In this document: piece after piece, positions 1-8,330 of the stretch
Layout: each line of letters starts with the position of its first letter
Position numbering within the stretch: position 1 is the first letter of the stretch
Source of the DNA: Actinomadura terrae
GTDB taxonomy: Bacteria > Actinomycetota > Actinomycetes > Streptosporangiales > Streptosporangiaceae
NCBI RefSeq assembly: GCF_022751215.1
Contig: NZ_JAICDG010000004.1
Location: 744,001-808,000, forward strand
DNA length: 64,000 nucleotides
Reading direction: 5' to 3'
Position numbers and translations under genes: made by a program
Notes under the pieces: model-generated
The model's input: only the letters and a program-made list of their open reading frames with translations
Told to the model about the DNA's origin: nothing
Databases searched by the model: none

Positions 1-198
1 TCTCGTAGGCGTTGGCCGTCCGGGTCCTCATCGCCCCTGCGAGGGTTCGCAACCTGACCTCTACGGAGGGCCCGATCAACGCCGCGCCATAGTCCTCATC
101 GTCCCGAAGAGGGTTCGTGACGAGGTTCGTGAAGGCAGGCGCGCTGCGGGTTCGCGGTTCCTGGGCTTTCGCGAGGCTGGTGAGGGAGGGGAGGGGGG

Positions 199-1086
199 TC
201 AGCCGACGGTTACTAGGGCTACGCCGGCTACGGCTATGGCCATGCCTAGGCGTTGGACGGTGCGGAGGCGCTCGCTGTAGGCGATTCGGGCCAGGAGGAC
301 CGTGATCGCTGGGTAGAGGGACGTGAGGACGGCGGCGAGGCTGAGCATGCCGTCCTGGACGGCGATGAAGTAGAGGGCGTTCGCTCCGGCGTCGAGGGCG
401 CCCGACAGGAGGGCTAGGGCGATCAAGGTTCGTCGTGTCGTGCGGGGGGCGCCGGGGTCTGCGGCGGCGGCGAAGAGTTTCAGGTACAGGAGGGCCGCGA
501 AGACGATCACCACGTTGCCGACGCGGGCGGCGACCAGTGGCCACAGGCCTCCGCCGTCGCCGGCCTCCTTGAGGAGGATGAAGAAGATCCCGAAGCAGGC
601 GCCGGACACCCCGGCCATCAGCGGGCCGGAGTCCAGGAGGCGCCGCCACCCGGACGCGGCGGGGGCGGTGTCGTCGGTGCCGCCGGCCTCCATGCTGACC
701 AGGGCGATCGCGACCAGGCAGAGGAGGACTCCGAGGAGGACCGTCGCGTCCAGGCGCTCGCCCTGCATCGTGCCAACGGCGACCGGCAGGACGGCGGCGG
801 CCAGCGCGGACACCGGGGCGACCACGCTCATCGGGCCCCGCGCCAGCGCCCGGTAGAAGGTGATCAGGCCCGTTCCGCCCGCGAGGCCCGCGCCGAAACC
901 CCAGGTGAGTGGGCCCCATCCGGTGCCATCGCCGGTGAGCAGTGCGGCCACCAGGACGACGGCCAAGCCCATCGGGACGCACCAGGCCAGGGCCTTCAGC
1001 GCGGTCGAGCGGCGGGCCGCCGCGCCGCCGAGGAAGTCCGCTACGCCGTAGGCGAGGGCCGCGCTGAGCGCGAGGATCGTGACCAT
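199..1086 (-). CDS. EamA/DMT-family membrane permease
   Basis: Multi-pass membrane protein of the drug/metabolite transporter superfamily, 295 aa and almost wholly hydrophobic, with the two-fold EamA repeat. The N-terminus (MVTILALSAALAYGVADF) and the Gly/Ala-rich helices with a final charged helix are typical of EamA proteins, which usually have ten membrane segments. The substrate cannot be read from sequence. The start at 1086 is preferred because the upstream in-frame extension is Arg/Pro-rich and lies inside the neighbouring gene. The start codon overlaps the stop of the upstream B3/B4 gene by one base (TGATG), so the two are probably translationally coupled. Confidence 0.85.
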   Translation of the reverse strand: MVTILALSAALAYGVADFLGGAAARRSTALKALAWCVPMGLAVVLVAALLTGDGTGWGPLTWGFGAGLAGGTGLITFYRALARGPMSVVAPVSALAAAVLPVAVGTMQGERLDATVLLGVLLCLVAIALVSMEAGGTDDTAPAASGWRRLLDSGPLMAGVSGACFGIFFILLKEAGDGGGLWPLVAARVGNVVIVFAALLYLKLFAAAADPGAPRTTRRTLIALALLSGALDAGANALYFIAVQDGMLSLAAVLTSLYPAITVLLARIAYSERLRTVQRLGMAIAVAGVALVTVG

Positions 1087-1748
1087 CACCGCCCGCCGAC
1101 GAGGCGGCTCTGGATCTGGACGGCGGGCGAGATCGCGCGGAGGCGCGTCGAGAGCTCCTCGCCCGCCTCGGCAAGGCGGTCCAGGGAGTAGGGCTCCAGG
1201 CGTTCGAGGAGGAACAGTCCGTTCTTCGTGTTCTCGGTCAGGCGCGTCCGGACGCATTGGCGCCAGTTCCAGCGGCGGCACGTCACGCCCTCGTCGTCGC
1301 GCCAGACGACCTCGCCCGGTGTCGGGTGCTCGATGGCGGGTTCACCGCCCGCGATCACGTCGAACGGCTCGTCGCCGGTGGCCCTGACCAGGCGTGCGGG
1401 GCCCCGGTAGGCGTCGAGGTCCTCGCCGCCGATCGGCAGCGCGTACTCGACGCTGACCGCGTTGTAGGCGTCGACGACCCTGTTGATGGACGGCAGCGCG
1501 TCGGCGCGGCGGAGCAGAGCGTCCACCGAGGGACGGGTCCGCTGCGGTTTGGCGCCGAACGCCCGGTACGCCTCGCGCCACGCCTCCACATGCGGGTCGT
1601 CGGCCGCCTTCGCGGCGGCCCCGGCCAGCCAGCCCGCCGACTGCTCGTCGCTGGGGCCGTTCGCCAGGCCCTCGGCCGTCATGACCAGCACCGCGAAGTC
1701 GGGACGCAGCGCGCGCACGGCTTCATCGACGACGATCCGCTCCAGCAT
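1086..1748 (-). CDS. B3/B4 tRNA-binding domain protein
   Basis: A 220-aa cytoplasmic protein resembling the stand-alone B3/B4 domain, the editing-like domain of the phenylalanyl-tRNA synthetase beta subunit. Supporting stretches are SINRVVDAYNAVSVEYALPI, followed by GGEDLDAYRGPARLVRATG and the GEVVWRDDEGVTCRRWNWRQ core, all characteristic of the family. Free-standing members are thought to act on tRNA or aminoacyl-tRNA, but this is little tested. It is first in a two-gene unit with the EamA permease (1-base overlap). The gene starts with ATG at 1748. Confidence 0.8.
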   Translation of the reverse strand: MLERIVVDEAVRALRPDFAVLVMTAEGLANGPSDEQSAGWLAGAAAKAADDPHVEAWREAYRAFGAKPQRTRPSVDALLRRADALPSINRVVDAYNAVSVEYALPIGGEDLDAYRGPARLVRATGDEPFDVIAGGEPAIEHPTPGEVVWRDDEGVTCRRWNWRQCVRTRLTENTKNGLFLLERLEPYSLDRLAEAGEELSTRLRAISPAVQIQSRLVGGR

Positions 1749-2061
1749 TCCGGTCCCTCCGTTGTGGTCGCTTTAATGAACCCGCCGGTCATCTTACTGA
1801 CCTGCGGCTCGGTTTCGCCAATGGGTAAGGGGCGGCGCCTGGGTTGGGACTGGCTGTGGCACGCCGGAGGCGGGGGGCGTCGGTTATGGCGGCGCGGTGT
1901 GGGGCGCTGGGCGAGCGTGAACGAGAACCGTCGTCTCCGGGCCGGGGTAGACGCTCTCCGCATCGGTCATGCGGGCGAGGGTGCCGTCGTGGACGACGAC
2001 GAGCTTGTGGTCCTTGGTCTTCTTTGGCCATGGGCGCTCGGAGGCCGGGAGCTGGGTGAGG
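1749..2061. other. Intergenic gap with a possible gene remnant
   Basis: No intact gene is seen. On the minus strand, roughly 1917-2055, one frame reads KDHKLVVVHDGTLARMTDAE and continues open to a TAA. It looks protein-like but has no good start and no ribosome binding site, and its upstream part overlaps the end of dnaN in another frame. It may be the 3' end of a gene whose 5' part was lost. Confidence 0.3.
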
Positions 2062-3189
2062 TCAGGAGGTCAGGCGGACGGGCATGACCAGGTAGCGGTA
2101 ACCGGTGTCGGCGGATTCCTCCTCTTCGGAGATGGCGGTGAGGAGGGCGGCCTTGGTGGGGCCGGCGCATTCCAGGCGGGCTCGCGGGGTGTCGATGCCT
2201 GCCAGGCCGTCCAGGAGGTACTGGGGGCTGAAGGCGACCTCGACGTCGTCGCCGGTGAGGTCGACGGGGAGGCTCTCGTTGGCGCGGGCGGAGTCGCCGG
2301 ATGCGGCGCTGATGCGGACCTCGCCGGTGGTGAACGACAGCCGGATCGGGGTGCCGCGTTCGGTGACGAGGGCGGCGCGCTTGAGGGCCTCGGTGAAGGG
2401 GGCTGTGTCGATCTCGGCGGTGGAGACCCAGGTGCCGGTCAGGCGGGATTTGTAGTTGATGTACTGGTCGTCCAGGAGGCGGCTGGTCATGCTGCGGCCG
2501 CCGCCGGAGACGCCGATGAGGGTGTCGGCGGTGCCGGCGAGGTCGATGGCGACCTCGGCGCCGGGACGGATGGCCTTGGCGGTGTCGGCGAGGGTGCGGG
2601 CGGGGACGACGACGCCCGCGGTGAACGCCGGGTCGGACGGGGTCCAGGTGAGTTCGCGGGCGGCGATGCGGTAGCGGTCGGTGCAGGCGAGCCACATCGC
2701 GTCGCCCTCGATGTCGATGCGGACGCCGGTGAGCATGGGCAGGGTGTCGTCGCGGCCCGCCGCCGGGACGACCTGGGCGACGGCGGCGGCGAAGAGGTCG
2801 CCGGGGACGGTGCCCGCGCGGGCGGGCGGCTCGGGGAGCGTGGGGTAGTCCTCGACGGGCAGCGTGAGCAGGCCGAACTCGGCGGGCCCGCACCGGAGCA
2901 CCACCTCGGACGCCTTGGTGAAGACCTCCACGGGCTGCGCGGGGAGGTTCCGGACGATCTCGGCGAGGAGCCGCCCCGGGACGAGGGCTCGTCCGGGATC
3001 GGCGACGTCCGCCTCGACGCGGGAGTGCGCGGACACCTCGTAGTCGAAGGCCGCCAGCGTCAGTTCGCCGTCGGTCGTGACCTCGATGAGCATGCCCGCG
3101 AGCACCGGCAGCGCGGGGCGGGACGGCAGCGTCCGCGCCGCCCACGCCACGGCCTCGGCGAGCGTCTGACGGTCGACCCGGAACTCCAC
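2062..3189 (-). CDS. dnaN: DNA polymerase III beta sliding clamp (DnaN paralogue)
   Basis: A 375-aa beta clamp of normal family length with three repeated clamp domains. Conserved landmarks are the start MEFRVDRQTLAEAVAWAART, the TLPVEDYPTLPEPP stretch, AAGRDDTLPMLTGVRIDIEG and the C-terminal YRYLVMPVRL, which forms part of the partner-binding end. The clamp encircles DNA and tethers polymerases and repair factors. It is not next to dnaA, recF or gyrB, so it is probably a second copy rather than the replicative dnaN. It lies downstream, on the same strand, of the Ada-AlkA/Ogt alkylation-repair pair. A hairpin at 3214-3239 separates it from ogt. Confidence 0.88.
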   Translation of the reverse strand: MEFRVDRQTLAEAVAWAARTLPSRPALPVLAGMLIEVTTDGELTLAAFDYEVSAHSRVEADVADPGRALVPGRLLAEIVRNLPAQPVEVFTKASEVVLRCGPAEFGLLTLPVEDYPTLPEPPARAGTVPGDLFAAAVAQVVPAAGRDDTLPMLTGVRIDIEGDAMWLACTDRYRIAARELTWTPSDPAFTAGVVVPARTLADTAKAIRPGAEVAIDLAGTADTLIGVSGGGRSMTSRLLDDQYINYKSRLTGTWVSTAEIDTAPFTEALKRAALVTERGTPIRLSFTTGEVRISAASGDSARANESLPVDLTGDDVEVAFSPQYLLDGLAGIDTPRARLECAGPTKAALLTAISEEEESADTGYRYLVMPVRLTS

Positions 3190-3213
3190 CTTGACCTGCC
3201 CCTCCGCGACTTC

Positions 3214-3239
3214 GACAGGGCCGGAGCCCCAGCCCTGTC
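3214..3239 (-). terminator. Hairpin between ogt and dnaN paralogue
   Basis: Inverted repeat GACAGGGC (3214-3221) and GCCCTGTC (3232-3239) with a 10-nt loop. It could end the ada-ogt transcript or sit in the dnaN leader. There is no T tract, so its role is uncertain. Confidence 0.4.
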
Positions 3240-3271
3240 AAGCACGGTATCCCGCCCCCCTGACATTCCCG

Positions 3272-3778
3272 TCAGAAGAGCGCGGCCGCGGCGCCCTTCG
3301 TCCTGCGCTCGAAGTCGAGCAGGAAGCGCTTGCGCTCCAGGCCGCCGCCGTAGCCGGTGAGGTCGCCGGTGGAGCCGACCACGCGGTGGCAGGGGACGAT
3401 CACGCTGACCGGGTTGCGGCCGTTGGCGAGGCCCACGGCGCGGGACGCGGAGGGCCTGCCGATCTCGGCGGCGAGTTCGCCGTAGGTGGTCGTCTCGCCG
3501 TAGGGGATGCCCTGGAGCGCCGTCCAGACGAGGTTCTGGAAGGGGGTTCCGCGCAGGTTCAGCGGGACGTCGAACTCGGTGAGGTCGCCCGCGAAGTAGG
3601 CGTCGAGCTGCTCACTGATGGTCCTGAACGGTTCGGGGTCCGTGGCGGGCGTTCCGAAGGTCTCCTCTTCCGGACGGTGTCGCTGCTGGTGCATGTAGAG
3701 GCCGGACAGGCCACCGTCGGTCACGACCGCGGTGAGCGGCCCTACCGGGCTGTCCAGGACGGCGTGCGTCGTTGTCAT
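3272..3778 (-). CDS. ogt: Methylated-DNA-[protein]-cysteine S-methyltransferase
   Basis: Suicide enzyme that moves alkyl groups from O6-alkylguanine in DNA to its own cysteine. The 168-aa protein has the family active site IVPCHRV with acceptor Cys130, the helix-turn-helix stretch preceding it (YGELAAEIGRPSASRAVG) and a C-terminal GYGGGLERKRFLL. The start at 3778 (MTTTHAVLDSPVGPLTAVVT) has an AGAGGA ribosome binding site and follows the upstream Ada-AlkA stop by 14 bases. The two therefore form an adaptive-response operon. An in-frame extension further upstream overlaps the Ada-AlkA gene and is rejected. Confidence 0.93.
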   Translation of the reverse strand: MTTTHAVLDSPVGPLTAVVTDGGLSGLYMHQQRHRPEEETFGTPATDPEPFRTISEQLDAYFAGDLTEFDVPLNLRGTPFQNLVWTALQGIPYGETTTYGELAAEIGRPSASRAVGLANGRNPVSVIVPCHRVVGSTGDLTGYGGGLERKRFLLDFERRTKGAAAALF

Positions 3779-3792
3779 GGGGTCGATCCTCT

Positions 3793-5262
3793 CTAAGCCG
3801 GGAGGAGGTTGATGGCGTGATCGCCCGTTGCCCACAGGTACTGGACGGCGTAGGCACGCCAGGGGCGCCACGCGGTGGCACGCCGTATCAGGGCGGCCGG
3901 GGTGACGGGCAGGTCGAGTGCGCGTGCGGCTGCGCGTATACCGAGGTCCCCTGGAATGAACGCGTCGGGATCGCCGAGTGCGCGCATAGCGATGGTTTCG
4001 ATGGTCCAGGGGCCGAAGCCGGGGAGTGCGGCCAGGCGCTTGCGTGCCCTTTCCCAGTCGCTCCCTACGCCGAGGTCGATTTCGTCCTGCGCGAGGGCGG
4101 CTACCAACGACGTGAGGGTCGTGCGACGGGATCGGGGGAACGCGAGGGTCTCCGGGTCCAGTTCTGCCAGGGCGGAAGGCGTCGGGAACAGGTGCGTCAG
4201 CCCGCCCGCAGGGTCGGCGACGGGCTCCCCGTAGGCGGTGACGAGGCGTGCCGCGTGTGTGCGCGCGGCGGCGACCGACACCTGCTGCCCGAGGACGGCG
4301 CGGACGGCGAACTCCGGGGCGTCCACCGTGCGCGGGACGCGGCGTCCCGGGGCCTTGTCGACCAGGGGAGCGAGCACGGGATCGGCGCGGAGGAGGTCGT
4401 CGACGGCGACGGGGTCGGCGTCGAGGTCGAGCATCCAGCGGCAGCGGCTGATCGCGATCGTGAGGTCGCGGAGGTCGCTCAGCGTGAGCGTGCAGGCCAC
4501 ATGGTCGGGCTGCGGACGAAGTGTCGCGACACCATGACCATGGGGTAGCCGCAGGGTGCGACGGAACGCACCGTCCCGCCACTCTTCGACGCCGGGGACG
4601 GCGGTCGCGGCCAGGTGGCCGAACAGGTTGTCCGGGCAGAGCGGCGCGCGGAACGGTAGCCGCAACGACAGAGATCCAGAGCCCGCGGGTGGGTGTCCCT
4701 TGGCGACACGGTCACGGAGCTGGCTGGGCGTGAGCGCGAAGACGTCCCGCACGGTGTCGTTGAACGCGCGGATGCTCGCGAAACCGGCGGCGAACGCGAC
4801 GTCCCCCATGGGGAGGGGCGTCGTTTCGATCAGGAGCCGCGCGGTCTGCGCGCGCTGGGCCCGTGCCAGCGCGAGTGGACCCGCGCCCAGCTCCGCGTTG
4901 AGCTGGCGTTCGATCTGACGGGTGCTGTATCCGAGCCGTCCGGCGAGGCCGGGGACGCCCTCACGGTCGACGACGCCGTCGGCGATGAGCCGCATGGCGC
5001 GGGCGACGACGTCCGCGCGGTGGTTCCACTCGGGGGAGCCCGGCGACGTGTCGGGACGGCAGCGCTTGCACGCCCGGAACCCCGCCTGCTGCGCGGCCGC
5101 CGCGCTGGGATAGAACCGCATGTTCTCCGGCTTCGGCGGCACGACGGGGCAACTCGGGCGGCAGTAGATCCCGGTGGTCACGACCCCGGTGAAGAACCAT
5201 CCGTCGAAGCGCGCGTCCTTCGACTGGACGGCCCGCACGCACCTTTCCACGTCCTCGTGCAT
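3793..5262 (-). CDS. alkA: Ada-type regulator fused to AlkA 3-methyladenine DNA glycosylase
   Basis: A 489-aa fusion. Residues 1-80 are the Ada zinc domain with Cys34, Cys38, Cys65 and Cys68; by homology with E. coli Ada, Cys34 is the methyl-phosphotriester acceptor. Residues about 85-180 are an AraC-type helix-turn-helix (LAGRLGYSTRQIERQLNAEL). Residues about 195-489 are AlkA, with the HhH-GPD glycosylase core LPGFGPWTIETIAMRALGD and catalytic Asp439 in the GDLG motif. It should sense alkylated DNA, activate its own operon and remove N3-alkyl bases. The start at 5262 has a GGGGAG site and matches the usual MHED..RC N-terminus; an ATG five codons upstream is the weaker choice. ogt follows after 14 bases. 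Confidence 0.93.
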   Translation of the reverse strand: MHEDVERCVRAVQSKDARFDGWFFTGVVTTGIYCRPSCPVVPPKPENMRFYPSAAAAQQAGFRACKRCRPDTSPGSPEWNHRADVVARAMRLIADGVVDREGVPGLAGRLGYSTRQIERQLNAELGAGPLALARAQRAQTARLLIETTPLPMGDVAFAAGFASIRAFNDTVRDVFALTPSQLRDRVAKGHPPAGSGSLSLRLPFRAPLCPDNLFGHLAATAVPGVEEWRDGAFRRTLRLPHGHGVATLRPQPDHVACTLTLSDLRDLTIAISRCRWMLDLDADPVAVDDLLRADPVLAPLVDKAPGRRVPRTVDAPEFAVRAVLGQQVSVAAARTHAARLVTAYGEPVADPAGGLTHLFPTPSALAELDPETLAFPRSRRTTLTSLVAALAQDEIDLGVGSDWERARKRLAALPGFGPWTIETIAMRALGDPDAFIPGDLGIRAAARALDLPVTPAALIRRATAWRPWRAYAVQYLWATGDHAINLLPA

Positions 5263-5429
5263 GCTCCCCAGCATCACCTATGGCCAGGGCACATCACTAG
5301 CGAGAATCCGACATCAACGTCGCGGGGGCCGCGGCATGACCTCCCAGGTAATCGATCTTCGGCCGCGCACTTGGCACCGTAGTGGTCACCGGGACGGACA
5401 AGCCCGGACGAACACTAAGGGAGCAGACC

Positions 5430-5792
5430 ATGAGCGACGTCCAGCAGCGTATCGAGCAGTACCTGGCCATCTGGAACGAGACCGACCCGGCCGCGCGCCG
5501 CGCCGCCATCGACGAGGTCTGGACGGAGAACGCGGTCTACGTCGACCCGCTCGGCGTGGCCGAGGGCCGCGACGCCGTGGACGGTTTCGTCGGCGCCGCG
5601 CAGCAGCAGTTCCCGGGCCTGGTGTTCCGCCTGGCGGGAGACGTGGACGCCCACCACGACATCGCCCGCTTCACCTGGGAACTCGGCCCCGAGGGCGGCG
5701 AGGCGCTGGCGGTCGGGTTCGACGTGGTGGTCTTCGCCGAGGACGGGCGCGTCGACCGCGTCCACGGCTTCCTCGACAAAGTCCCCAGCTGA
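5430..5792 (+). CDS. SnoaL-like / NTF2-fold protein
   Basis: A 120-aa small alpha+beta-barrel protein of the SnoaL/NTF2-like superfamily, with the N-terminal helix IEQYLAIWNETDPAARRAAI and the WTENAVYVDPLGVAEGRDAV stretch typical of the fold. Members are polyketide cyclases, isomerases or ligand carriers, and the fold alone does not give the substrate. The ATG at 5430 has an AAGGGAG site at 5417-5423. It is transcribed away from ada-alkA and converges on an SDR gene. Confidence 0.8.
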   Translation: MSDVQQRIEQYLAIWNETDPAARRAAIDEVWTENAVYVDPLGVAEGRDAVDGFVGAAQQQFPGLVFRLAGDVDAHHDIARFTWELGPEGGEALAVGFDVVVFAEDGRVDRVHGFLDKVPS

Positions 5793-5824
5793 AACCCGAA
5801 CGTCGGCCGGGTCGGACCCCCCGA

Positions 5825-5948
5825 GCGGTCTGCCGGACCCCGCGTGCGGTCTGCCGAGCCCCGCAGGCAGTCTGCCGAAGCCCACAGGCGGCCTGCCCGG
5901 CCCGCCAGGCGGCCTGCCGAGCCCGCAGGCGGTCTGCCGAGGCTCGTT
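5825..5948 (+). repeat. Six 21-bp degenerate tandem repeats
   Basis: Copies of GCGGTCTGCCGAGCCCCGCAG-like units start at 5825, 5846, 5867, 5888, 5909 and 5929, with spacings of 21, 21, 21, 21 and 20. They fill the gap between two convergent genes. The last copy forms the 5' arm of the hairpin at 5929-5963. Confidence 0.85.
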
Positions 5949-5963
5949 GGCTCGGCAGACCGC
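5929..5963. terminator. Bidirectional hairpin between SnoaL-like and SDR genes
   Basis: A perfect 13-bp stem pairs the last repeat copy (5929-5941) with an inverted copy at 5951-5963 around a 9-nt loop. Its position between convergent genes suits a two-way terminator. No long T tract follows. Confidence 0.6.
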
Positions 5964-5970
5964 GTGCGGG

Positions 5971-6732
5971 TCAGAGTTGCCGGAGTGCGCCGCCGTCCAC
6001 GGCCCATTCCGCGCCCGTGACCTGGACCGCCAGCGGGGACAGCAGGTAGGCGATGACGCGCGCCACGTCCAGCGGGGTACCGAGGCGCGCGGCGGGCAGG
6101 CGCCGCTCCTCGCGGACGAACCGGTCGATCGCGTCCTCGACCGGCAGTCCGAACTGGGCCGCGAGCTGGTCGGCGAACCCGCCCGGCGCGTCCCACAAGC
6201 GGGTGCGGGTCGGGCCGGGGACGACGACGTTGGAGCGGATGCCGCAGCGTCCGAACTCCCCCGCGAGCGTCTTGGACACCGACAGCATCGCGGTTTTGGA
6301 CGCGGCGTAATCGACGAGCGGCGTGTCCGGGAACCGGGCGGCCTCGCTCGCGACGTGGACGAGGCTCCCCGCGCCCTGGTCGATCAGCGCGGGCAGGGCG
6401 GCGCGGGTCATGCGGATCGCGGCGTGCAGGTTCAGCTCGAACGTGTCGTGCCACTGGGCGTCGGTGACGTCCAGGAAGCCGACCCGCGATTCGAGGGCGC
6501 CGGCGTTGTTGACCAGGCCGTCGAGGCGTCCGTGCCGGTCGAGGGCGGTGTCCACGATCCGCTGGGCGGCGGACGGGTCGGTCAGGTCGGCGGCGACGCC
6601 GCCCTCCGCCGGACGCCGGGCGACGCCGACCACGTGCGCGCCCTCGTCCGCGAGGAGGCGGGCGGTGGCCTCGCCGATCCCGGCGGACGCGCCGGTGACG
6701 ATGTAGACCTTGCCGGCCAGTTCGAGATCCAT
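5971..6732 (-). CDS. SDR-family oxidoreductase
   Basis: Classical short-chain dehydrogenase of 253 aa, acting as an NAD(P)-dependent alcohol/ketone oxidoreductase of unknown substrate. It has the cofactor motif TGASAGIG near residues 13-20, NNAG in the middle, the catalytic Ser within VHVASEAARF, and YAASK with catalytic Tyr and Lys. The C-terminal EWAVDGGALRQL is typical. Its start lies about 28 bases below the stop of the MFS exporter gene on the same strand, so the two may be co-transcribed. Confidence 0.92.
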   Translation of the reverse strand: MDLELAGKVYIVTGASAGIGEATARLLADEGAHVVGVARRPAEGGVAADLTDPSAAQRIVDTALDRHGRLDGLVNNAGALESRVGFLDVTDAQWHDTFELNLHAAIRMTRAALPALIDQGAGSLVHVASEAARFPDTPLVDYAASKTAMLSVSKTLAGEFGRCGIRSNVVVPGPTRTRLWDAPGGFADQLAAQFGLPVEDAIDRFVREERRLPAARLGTPLDVARVIAYLLSPLAVQVTGAEWAVDGGALRQL

Positions 6733-6760
6733 GGCGTTCTCCTTACGCGCGGGCGGCGGA

Positions 6761-8155
6761 TCAGTGCGAGGAGCGGCGCAGGAACACGGCGGTGAGCACG
6801 GCGCCCGCGACCGCGATCATGGCATTGACCAGCGTCGCCGTGTGCACCCCCGTCAGGACGGACGGCCCGGCCGCCGTCGCGACCGCGCTCATCACCGGAA
6901 TGCCGAGCGTGATGGCGACCTGCTGCGTCATGGTGGCGAGCCCCGTCGCGAGACCCTGTTCGCCGTCCGGCAGCCCGGAGGTCGCGATCCCCATGAACGC
7001 GACGATCGCGACGAGGTTCCCGAACCCGCCGATCGCGGTGGCGGCGAGCAGCAGCGCCAGCCCGTCCCGCGAGGACCCGAGGCCGATCAGCGCCAGCGTC
7101 GCGGCGGCCTGGAGGACGAGCCCGGCGGCGAGCGCCGTCCGGCCGCCGAGGCGGGCCATGATCCGGGGCGCGGCGACACCGCCCGCGAACGTCCCGGCGC
7201 CGAGCACGCCCAGCGCGAGACCGGTGGTGAGCGCCGAGAAGCCGAGGACGCGTTGCAGGTAGAGCGTCATCAGGAACACCAGCGAGGTCTCGGTCGCGAA
7301 CGCCACGAACCCGCCGACGTTGCCCCAGGTCACCGTGCGCCTCGTCAGCACGCGCGGCGGCGCGAGCGGAGCCGGTGACCGCCGCTCGACCAGGCCGAAC
7401 GCGACCAGCAGGACGGCCGCCGCGGCCAGCGAGCCGAGCGCGACCGGGTCGCCCCAGCCGTCCGCGCCCGCGGAGGTGACCCCGAAGACCAGCGCGAGCA
7501 GCCCGCCGGTCACGGTCACCGCGCCGGGCACGTCCAACCGGGTGGTTCCGGACGCGCGGCTCTCGGCGACCAGCGCGGGCGTGACGGCGAAGATCACCAC
7601 TGCCACCGGGACGTTGACCAGGAACGCCCAACGCCAGCTCAGCAGGTCGGTCAGGACGCCGCCGAGGATCGCGCCCACCGTGAACCCGGCCGACATCAGC
7701 GCCCCGCTGAGCCCGAGCGCCCGCGTCCGCAGCGGCCCCTCGGGGAAGGACGTGATGAGCAGCGAGAGCGCGGCCGGGGTCGCGATCGCGGTGGCGAGCC
7801 CTTGCAGGACGCGCCCGGTCAGCAGCACCGCCGGAGCTGTCGCGAGCCCGCCGATGAGGGACCCGACGGCGAGCAGCGCCATTCCGGCGAGCAGCATCCG
7901 GCGGCGTCCGAACAGGTCGGCGACGCGTCCGAACAGCAACGTGAACCCGGCGGCGGGCAGCGCGAACGCGGTCGCTATCCACTGCAACTGGTCCAGGCCG
8001 AAACCGAGGCCCTCGCCGACGACCGGCAGCGCCACATTGAGGATCGAGAAGTCGATGGCGAGCATGAACTGCGCGCCGAGCAGGAGGGTCAGGGTCAGCT
8101 TGTGCCGCGACGACATCCGCTCGGTGGCGGGGACCGCGGCTGTAGTGAAGGTCAT
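6761..8155 (-). CDS. MFS drug exporter (DHA2-like)
   Basis: A 464-aa major facilitator protein. The early helix FMLAIDFSILNVALPVVGEGLG is followed by the loop motif GRVADLFGRRRML. Membrane segments continue to the C-terminus, giving a likely 14-helix layout of the DHA2 drug:H+ antiporter type. The ATG at 8155 is chosen; ATG 8116 (MSSRHK) is possible and neither has a strong ribosome binding site. The gene heads a likely two-gene unit with the SDR and is divergent from the DUF4097 lipoprotein gene. Confidence 0.88.
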   Translation of the reverse strand: MTFTTAAVPATERMSSRHKLTLTLLLGAQFMLAIDFSILNVALPVVGEGLGFGLDQLQWIATAFALPAAGFTLLFGRVADLFGRRRMLLAGMALLAVGSLIGGLATAPAVLLTGRVLQGLATAIATPAALSLLITSFPEGPLRTRALGLSGALMSAGFTVGAILGGVLTDLLSWRWAFLVNVPVAVVIFAVTPALVAESRASGTTRLDVPGAVTVTGGLLALVFGVTSAGADGWGDPVALGSLAAAAVLLVAFGLVERRSPAPLAPPRVLTRRTVTWGNVGGFVAFATETSLVFLMTLYLQRVLGFSALTTGLALGVLGAGTFAGGVAAPRIMARLGGRTALAAGLVLQAAATLALIGLGSSRDGLALLLAATAIGGFGNLVAIVAFMGIATSGLPDGEQGLATGLATMTQQVAITLGIPVMSAVATAAGPSVLTGVHTATLVNAMIAVAGAVLTAVFLRRSSH

Positions 8156-8330
8156 GAAGACGAGAGTCGCCGCCGCGCACCCGCCTACCCAGCCCTCCGC
8201 TGTTGGTACCACCACCGGTAGCAGGACAGGAGACCTGGGAGTGAGAACCGACATGGCTCCCCGGCGTGGCGACCGTCCGGCCTCCGGCTCCCTAGATTCT
8301 CCAGTGATCACCCTGAACGAGGAGGACCCC

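Noticed and set aside
1967..3241. 424-codon minus-strand frame and 463-codon plus-strand frame over dnaN
   Set aside because: Shadows of the DnaN gene; they have no domain signal.
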